Assembly: GCA_963922205.1 (NCBI GenBank)
Contig: CAWUHX010000238.1
Span: 523,729-587,728, forward strand
Reading direction: 5' to 3'
DNA length: 64,000 bases
Origin: Romanomermis culicivorax
Lineage: Eukaryota; Nematoda; Enoplea; Mermithida; Mermithidae
Shown: positions 56,280 to 64,000 of the stretch, one piece after another
Position numbering within the stretch: the stretch's first letter is position 1
Layout of the letters: each line of letters begins with the position of its first letter
Position numbers and translations under genes: made by a program
The notes under the pieces: generated by a model
Database searches by the model: none
What the model was told of the DNA's origin: nothing
The model's input: the letters and a program-made list of their open reading frames with translations, nothing else

Positions 56280-58560
56280 AGCCAAGATTGTTCGTCATTT
56301 AGGTGTGGTTTAACTTCAGATTAATCATCCTAGTGTTCTACTGTTTGACAATTTAATTCATTTTTGCTATATGTATCTCCTGCAATTCATTGAAACATTA
56401 TTTGTACGGGTTAGAAAAAAGTATTGTAAGTTTATTTGGAAAGTTTGAAAAAAATTTTTGAAAAGGAATATTTTGTAAAACGATTGAACAACAACCGTGA
56501 CATTATCCCGAATAACATCTAGAAGATGTTCAACATCTGATAGAACAGTAGTTAAGCCATTTCCTGCTTTGTTGTGGGATCAAAATGGGATTCATACGGA
56601 ATCCTTGTTCGGTATGTTCAATTACATAATGTAGTCTCGTTTGCAGGTGTATATAAAGAAGAGAAAAGCATTGAAACATCATGCCGACGGGTCGATTAAG
56701 AATAAATGTATGTCATATGGATCCATATAATTGTCGTTTTCTGGATTTCACCTCACTGATATAGTATTTTGGATCAAATCAAAATACAGTTTTAGCAAAA
56801 CAGTAGTCAACCGAAGGAAGAGCATTTGGTTGCTCAATAAATTGTGGTCTAACAACAGATCAATACGGCTGTTCTACTGCCTTGCCATTATTCCCGATGA
56901 GGACTATATGTATCCACTGGATTTGAGTGAAACATTATATCTATGGGTTGGAACATAAATGTAGCATGTGTTTTTGGTTTGTAGTATGATTGGTCTGATC
57001 CGACATTGTAGTGTGATCCGTATGATCCGACATTCACATAACACAATAACAAAGAAAAAAGGTAATTTGGACCAGTGAACTTGCTTTTTGCTGTTGGGCC
57101 TTACAAGCCGCTTACAGCTTTTCATTGAGAGTGGTCTAATGGCAGATTAATAGACTGGTCCAATTACCTTTTTAGCATTCATGTCGACAACATAATATAT
57201 CCACCTGAAATTAGTGAAACATTATTTCTACGGGTTGGAATCAAAGGTTAGCATGAGTATTATATTCGTAGAGTGATCCGTCTTATCCGACATTGTAGTG
57301 TGATCCGTCTTATTCGGAATATGGTTTGAAATGGAAAAAGAATTTTAAAAGAAGAAGAAAATTGAGAAAAGAAAGGTAATTTGGACCAGTGCACCTGTCT
57401 GTGGCTTTTGGGCCTTACAAGCCGATTACAGCTTTTCATTCAGAGTGGTCCAATGGCAGATTAATAGACTGGTCCAATTACCTTTTTAGCATTCATGTTG
57501 ACGACATAATATATCCACCTGAAATTAGTGAAACATTATTTCTACGGGTTGGAATCAAAGGTTAGCATGAGTATTATGTTTGTAGAGTGATCCGTCTTAT
57601 CCGACATTGTAGTGTGATCCGTCTTATTCGGAATATGGTTTGAAATGGAAAAAAATTAAGAAAAAAAGTTTTAAAAGTGAAAAGAAGAAAAGAAGATAAT
57701 TTGGACCAGCCAATTTTAGCTTAGTCTTTGGCCTTACAAGCCACTTACAGCTATATGCTGAGTGTGGTCTAACGACAGATTAACAGACTGGTCCAATTAT
57801 CTTGTTAGCATTTCTGTCCATGACATGATATATCCACTGGATTCAAGTGAAACATTATTTCTACGGGTTGGAACAAAAGTTCAGCATGAGTATTTGGTTT
57901 GTAGTGTGATCCGTCTTATCACAATAGGTCGCAATGCAAAAAATAGGTTGCAATGCAACAAATTTTAAAAAACAGTAGTCGAACCTGCTTTTCGTTTTTC
58001 GCCCTTAGCATTTGAAACCTGCTTTTCACTTTTCGACGAGGAAAAGTGGTTTAACGACAGATTAACAGAGCCCGACCTACTGTTGGTTGTTTTATTCACG
58101 TTTGTTATATGAATCTGCTTAATTTGAATGGAACATTATTTCTACGGGTTGAAAAAACTATTTAGCATGTGTTTATAGATGGTTGTGAATGTTGTATAAA
58201 AATAGGTTTAAAGGAATTTTAAAGAAAACAGTAGTCCACCCAAACTTGAGGACCTGCGCTTTTATAATAGGTGTGATTTAACTGCAGAATAATAGAATTC
58301 ATTAATTGTGATTTGATAATTGGCGTGGTTTAACTGCAGATTAACAGAACCGAGGGTTGTTCTACTGTTTGACAACAATATTCATGTTCGGTATATCTAT
58401 TTGCTGCATTCGAATGGAACATTATTTCTACGGGTTGGAAGAATTATTTTGCATGTGCCTTTTCAGTTATAGTGTGATCCGTAATATCCGATCATGGGCA
58501 AATACAAATACATTGTTGTATAAAAATAAGTTTGTTCAGCATCTGATTCGTACATTATTA
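56280..58560 (+). repeat. tandem repeat, period about 316 bp, diverged copies
   Basis: AATTTGGACCAGTG begins comparable units at about 57063, 57379 and 57697. Each continues with CTTACAAGCC, GTGGTCYAAYGRCAGATTAA, GAAACATTATTTCTACGGGTT and GTGATCCGTCTTATCC. Earlier (about 56300-56990) and later (about 58000-58560) segments keep the AACATTATTTCTACGGGTTG and CAGATTAA words at similar spacing but are more decayed. ORFs in it are short and not conserved between copies. Confidence 0.65.
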
Positions 58561-58871
58561 GTTAGAATATAATGAATCACTGAAATACTAACGTCCTCAA
58601 GTTGAAAAATTCCAATTCAGTAAACTGTGAATTATATTTGTATGATATTATTCATATATGTAGTTTACCTATTACTATTTACACTATCAACCCTACAGTT
58701 TCCCTCCGTAAATAAGAATGTGATACTTAATTTACTTGAAAGAAAAAATCGCGTTGGACTAGTATGTACAAAAACTAATACAAAAAGTGGAATACAAACG
58801 AAAACGGCACCCGGAACACCGTTAGACTAGTAACAAAAACAATAACAAAAAAATACGGAAAAATACAAAAA

Positions 58872-59251
58872 CTAATAGAATACGTCCATCGGGACGTGTA
58901 TACCCCTTTGACGGGCTATATTGGCCAAATCATCGGCCTCCTTCCTCGCCTGTTGATTTTTGTTCATTCTTTCCCATTTGAGCAATAGGTCCCGCAAGCA
59001 GTGGACGAAATAATTGTAAGCCGTTTCGAGGCTCCAATCTGCTTTCGGCCTGTAACCTCGCATCGTCGTCAAATATCCGCACATAAATTCGTACACCGTG
59101 GCGATTTGTCCGTCTTCGGTTATCAACCGAATATGGTGTTTCTTATATTCGTCATAAATTGAATAGGGCGGTTTGGTTAATTGCCCCACCATCAATCGGA
59201 AAATATCGTGGCGTAAATGTATATGCCACACAACAATGTGTCGCGAAAGAA
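58872..59251 (-). CDS. last exon of the UPF1-like locus (C-terminal extension)
   Basis: TTTCAG acceptor at 59252, open to TAG/TAA-type stop at 58872, about 126 codons. It is rich in aromatic and charged residues (KKHHIRLITEDGQ, GYRPKADWSLETAYNYF, LLLKWERM) with balanced codon use unlike the AT-rich flanks, so it looks like real coding sequence. Its splice phase (two bases before the first full codon) and its position suggest it ends the helicase transcript, but the donor of the exon before it is uncertain. It could also be a separate gene. A short stretch resembles the retrotransposon's accessory ORF at 11831-13728. Confidence 0.6.
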
Positions 59252-59274
59252 CTGAAATAAATTATAATGAGTTT

Positions 59275-60715
59275 TTAGAATACCCGGATCCGATACTCCC
59301 GGATCACCCAAATTTCAGACATAAAAATGTCGGAAAAAGATTGCCAACTTGTTCCACATACTAAACAGGGTCAGGGGAACACTTTAAAATCAAAATTTTG
59401 AAATTTTAAAATTTTTAAAAATTTTAAAGGTTTTTAAAAAATTTTAAAATTTTTAATTTCGTTATAGAAATGTCCGCCGTACTCAGAAACGTAGGAAAAC
59501 ATGTTTCCCCAACCCGGAACACAATTTTTCACTTCAATAATTGAGTGATCCGTGGCCGAGTGATCCGGGTTTTAGACATGCATGTCTAAAACCCGGATTA
59601 TTTTCTCACGGATCACCTGAATTTCCGACTCAAAAATGTCGAAAAAAGTTGCCAACTAGCTCGACATACTAAACAGGGTCAGGGGAACACTTTAAAATCA
59701 AAATTTTAAAATTTTAAAATTTTTTTTAAAATTTTTAAAATTTTAAAAAAAATTTAAAATTTTTTAATTTCGTTATAGAAAATGTCCCGCCGTACTCAGA
59801 AACGTAGGAAAACATGTTTCCCCAACCCGGAACACAATTTTTCACTTCAATAATTGAGTGATCCGTGGCCGAGTGATCCGGGTTTTAGACATGCATGTCT
59901 AAAACCCGGATTATTTTCTCACGGATCACCTGAATTTCCGACTCAAAAATGTCGAAAAAAGTTTGCCAACTAGTTCGACATACTAAACAGGGTCAGGGGA
60001 ACACTTTAAAATCAAAATTTTAAAATTTTAAAATTTTTTAAAATTTTTTTAAAATTTTTTAAAAAAATTTAAAATTTTTTAATTTCGTTATAGAAATGTC
60101 CGCCGTACTCAGAAACGTAGGAAAACATGTTTCCCCAACCCGAAACACAATTTTTTCACTTCAATAATAGAGTGATCCGTGGCCGAGTGATCCGGGTTTT
60201 AGACATGCATGTCTAAAACCCGGATTATTTTCTCACGGATCACCTGAATTTCCGACTCAAAAATGTCGAAAAAAGTTTGCCAACTAGTTCGACATACTAA
60301 ACAGGGTCAGGGGAACACTTTAAAATCAAAATTTTAAAATTTTAAAATTTTTAAAATTTTTTAAAATTTTTTTAAAAAATTTTAAAATTTTTTAATTTCG
60401 TTATAGAAATGTCCGCCGTACTCAGAAACGTAGGAAAACATGTTTCCCCAACCCGGAACACAATTTTTCACTTCAATAATTGAGTGATCCGTGACCGAGT
60501 GATCCGGGTTTTAGACATGCATGTCTAAAACCCGGATTATTTTCTCACGGATCACCTGAATTTCCGACTCAAAAATGTCGAAAAAAGTTTGCCAACTAGT
60601 TCGACATACTAAACAGGGTCAGGGGAACACTTTAAAATCAAAATTTTAAAATTTTAAAATTTTTTAAAATTTTTTAAAAAATCTTAAATTTTTTCAAAAT
60701 TGTCATAGAAAATGT
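59275..60715. repeat. satellite of ~312-bp units containing a perfect 36-bp palindrome
   Basis: The word CAGGGTCAGGGGAACAC recurs at 59366, 59674, 59988, 60302 and 60614, spacing 308-314 bp. Each unit has an A/T tract of AAAATTTT runs, GTCCGCCGTACTCAGAAACG and a large hairpin region. Perfect 36-bp palindromes (ATCCGGGTTTTAGACATG and its inverse) lie at 59563-59598, 59876-59911, 60190-60225 and 60502-60537. GTGATCCGTG and CACGGATCAC flank them as a second, outer inverted pair. Copies are nearly identical. It lies in the last intron of the UPF1-like locus. Confidence 0.88.
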
Positions 60716-63700
60716 CCGGCGAAAATGTTTCTGGACTCAGAAAAGATAATATTGATTATGAAGAATCTAATAAATCTATCTAACAGAAAACATATCCATA
60801 AAAAAGCAAATAAATACGCTTTTATGCCGTGCGATACGGCGTAATGTGCATCCCGATAATGCCAGTTGTCAATAAAATTGGGTAGCTGTAAATCGTTCTT
60901 GAAAATTTGCGATTTCCAAGATCGACAAGCGACACCCCGATTAGCTTCCGACGGGTTTACGAAGCAATTTCTTGTAGCTGTTAAAATTGTTAGTGTAATG
61001 GAAATCCTATAACATGTCCCCATTTAATAGTACTTACAGACTCGCATTTCGTCGTAATTTCGCAGATTGTTCGTAATTATGTTGACAACGTGGTTGTGGA
61101 GGCTCTGTTGTACATCTGACACAACAATTTCAGCCCAACCGGCAACATAGGTGGAAACGGGAGCCATGTAGACGTGACAACCATTTTGGAACCAAAATAG
61201 GCATAACGACGTGACGAAATTCGTTTACTAGATGTTCGCGTATGCCTACGGTCAGTGCATATTGCGTCGACATCATTTCTAAACACAGAGATATAAATGC
61301 AACTTTAAAATTAGTATATGCTTAAAATAACTCAATCTGTCTTACTTCTAACCAACACCAATTCGTGTTGGTCGCCTATGCAGGGCCAAGTGGCTTCAAA
61401 TGGAAGCGATGTTTCTTTGCCAACGGCATCGAGTATGCAGCGATGGTTAATACACCTAAACATCAAAGTTTAGAAAAATAACTACACTAAAATGCACTAA
61501 AACATACTGCACTGCAATATACTATAATTGAAATAAGGTTATAAATTGATCAGTTTTGCCTACCATTCTAACAATTTACGCCAATGTCGTCGGCCCTCCG
61601 TGTTGATTTGATCTTTGTTTACAATGAAACACTTTCCTGCTTCCAACGATGGAAACATAGTAGCGTTGCCAACGACAATAAGCAAGCATCGCGCACGGCT
61701 TATTGCGACATTTAAACGTTTAAAGTTTTCCAAGAATCCGATGGTCAGATATTGATTTGATCGCACGATGTCGTAGATGACAATGTCGGATTCTTGACCC
61801 TGTTAAAAACCCTAAAGTAATGTATAGTGAGTTAAGTAGTAATCATAATTTACCACCTGAAACCCGTCTACTGTTCCAATTCGAATTTTGCGTAGATCTT
61901 CAACGAATAATTCGCTACGTGAGTAGCTGTGATTCTGCAAATATGTGCCATTTAAAATGGCTTTGCATGCTTCCTCTACTTTTGCTCGTAGTTGTTTAAC
62001 CTGTGCGCTGTACGACGTTATAATAACTATGTTGTCGCAGCGCATTTTGTATTGTCCAATTAAGGAAGCCGCTAGACTGACACATGCAATTGCTTCGCCT
62101 ATATTTTGCAGTGATCTCGAATTATCGTCGGCGCATTCTTCTTTCGCTATATGAATCCAAGCTACGGATATCCAGTCATCATTGTCGGAAATGATTTCGG
62201 AAGTTGCAGCATGCGTTGTTCTATAAGCACAAATGTTGAAACGATAAAATTTACTAGTACTCAAATCATTTTAAACATTGTCCCTATACTGAGTCATATT
62301 GTTACCTTTGGTGGTACAATTTTGTACCCGATTTTCGTACGTCAAACTACTGACTATGCTTCCAATTGTCGGGTGCATTCGATATTGTTGGTTCAATAAT
62401 TTGTACGGCATGTTCATGTTGTGTAACCGCTCAACAGGGTATGACTGAATCCTTTTCGTTCCGCTTCTTTGGAAGTCACACACGGCCCTAATTGGCAAGG
62501 ATCGCCTAAAAGGGTTACCTGAAAGAGCGAAAATGAACGAAAACATAGTACTTGGAAGGGAAATATCTAACAGTTCATTACCCTTCCACTTATGTGAAGT
62601 CTTGTAACCGGAATCAAGGTGGTTGGTTCAGTATCCTGGGCTGCTTCGTCGATCAATACCAGTTTGAAAAAGCATGCTTTTAGGCGGGCATCGGCTGCTC
62701 CATTGCAAGTCGTAAAGATTATACGATATTTGCACCTGAGTAGCTGTTTTTCGTATTTGAATAGGCACGCATCTGCTTTTTTGTCTTCGTCTTTCGTGAG
62801 TGGTGTCTTTCGTGAGTGTTTCACCATACTTCATTTCGATGCATTGCCTCCAGTTCGTTTTGCTGAAGTTGAAAATATAGAAACAATTACAATGTTAAAC
62901 AGACGGAAACAAATTATGTATTATAAAGTTTAGATATCTTTACCAAAATGCCAAATTTTCCGGCTGCATTGCTACGGCTCGCATTGTGTAGGGTCGAATA
63001 TCATCGTCCGGCTGGTAGTACTTAGCTCGGCTGGTAAGGCGCACGATGTTATTTTGATCGCGTTCTTTTTCATTGCCTGCATTTTCAACACTTTTCAAAA
63101 GTGCTCGTATGATATTGTCCACCGGCAGTGTTTGAAGGCGCCGTTTATCAATATTTTTGACCCTGATCAAGGGCTAATGCTCGTCTAATAATACAAGTAG
63201 CTGTGGATGTTTTTCCCGTTCCAGGCGGGCCCTGTACAAACAAGTTAAGCGTAAGAGTTGAAAGATATAAATATCTTGATATTATCACCTGTATTATCGA
63301 AATAAAATTCGATTCTGAAAGGCGAACGGCCTCTTTTTGAGACATGTTCAGACGGCAAGAGTCAAACAGGTCGTTGCGATTTGCGCCTATATCGCGATAT
63401 CGACAAGTAGCTGTGGGATCACGATGTTTTCCACGAATCAATAGATCACGAATGGGTTCGCTAATCTGTGGTGCTGTTTCATTGAGAGGTCGGAGCGGCA
63501 TTCCGGAGGCTTCATCGATATACTTAGTGCCCATCTCTTTTTCTTTCAACTTTAACCGCCACATTGCGGTGTTGGAGTCCACCATGCTCAAGTGCTTTAT
63601 GGTGTTGAGGCAGTTTAGTGTTCTAAATAAACGGTGATGCTCAACGACAAAAAATTTGAAGGTCTACGAACCCAAAAAATAAATATGAATGCTTTATACA

Positions 63701-64000
63701 CCTATACCTTTGCATCGCCGTATCATCTCCTTTCCAAAGGATGTTGCACATTTTGCGGCCCAGTTGGCGACTTGATTCGACAAATTTTCCTAGGGCATTG
63801 GCGGCATCTTGGTCCCATTCCAGGTCTTCTGCCATCGTCTTGATCTTCGGCATCAGTATCGAATGGTGCATGTTTCGATGCCATCCACTTTTGCAACTTG
63901 TTTATGCGAAACTTGAGGATGTCGACAACTAAATTGGCGCTTCTATCTAAAAAACAATTGCAAGTAATAAATTTTATTAAATTTTATTCTACTCGATTAC

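Larger units (their letters stand above)
58872..63946 (-). pseudogene. UPF1-like superfamily 1 RNA/DNA helicase gene with frame breaks and a long C-terminal extension (5' end outside the window)
   Basis: Exons at about 63946-63708, 63622-63289, 63231-62944, 62862-62582, 62518-62306, 62220-61857, 61799-61564, 61455-61346, 61278-61038, 60977-about 60800 and 59251-58872 have good splice sites. They carry motif I GPPGTGKT, Ia APSNTA, II LIDEAAQDTEP, III GDPCQLGP, IV QYRMHP, V TVDGFQGQESD and VI RLNVAISRAR, in the order and spacing of UPF1. The frame is broken at least six times: near 63850, twice near 63130-63155 (with TGA and TAA), a 16-bp tandem duplication at about 62790-62820, one base missing near 62436, and near 61190. 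The phases at 62306/62220 also do not match. Beyond motif VI about 300 codons follow that I do not recognise. UPF1 relatives unwind nucleic acids in RNA surveillance and silencing. Either a pseudogene or, in part, assembly errors. Confidence 0.8.

Noticed and set aside
59275..60715. The regular ~312-bp repeats as a CRISPR-like array
   Set aside because: The whole unit is repeated with no variable spacers, and the genome is eukaryotic.

Overview
This is eukaryotic, AT-rich, intron-rich DNA, most likely from a nematode or nematode-like invertebrate. Introns end in TTTTCAG, TTTTTCAG or TTTAG and start with GTAAGT or GTGAGT, and the reconstructed proteins belong to families common in nematodes. 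There is no bacterial-style operon or CRISPR array. Short ORFs are mostly chance. The real genes had to be reassembled from exons by splice sites and reading phase.

Layout. 1-2737 holds the 5' end (minus strand) of a decayed Ty3/gypsy-type LTR element that runs off the left edge. 2738-8430 is gene-poor, with 21-bp minisatellites, a dispersed repeat and a small integrase relic. 8436-37159 (minus) is one gene of the M13 (neprilysin/ECE) family. Sixteen exons after the signal-peptide region join in one frame for 661 codons, but the catalytic zinc motifs are lost. Its 19.3-kb intron contains a complete, young LTR retrotransposon at 9831-22506 (12,676 bp, 835-bp LTRs, TSD CATA). This element has gag-protease, RT-RNase H-integrase and, unusually, about 5 kb of accessory sequence. 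The accessory part holds a DEDDy 3'-5' exonuclease gene with its own small intron and a large charged, RS/RE-rich protein. 37.2-46.2 kb is repeat-rich, with tRNA-derived SINEs, a degenerate ~110-bp tandem repeat and a 716-bp TIR element.

46222-54485 (plus) is a nine-exon gene for a secreted 360-aa cysteine-rich protein built from three copies of a two-exon module. 54.9-58.6 kb holds GATCCG-rich low-complexity DNA and a ~316-bp tandem repeat. 58872-63946 (minus, running off the right edge) is a UPF1-like SF1 helicase locus with all helicase motifs, a roughly 300-aa C-terminal extension and several frame breaks. One of its introns contains a ~312-bp satellite carrying a perfect 36-bp palindrome.

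The most noteworthy system is the retrotransposon that carries a nuclease of the RNase D/WRN/MUT-7 type next to an RS/RE-rich protein. A role in RNA processing or in escaping host silencing is a hypothesis, not something the sequence shows.
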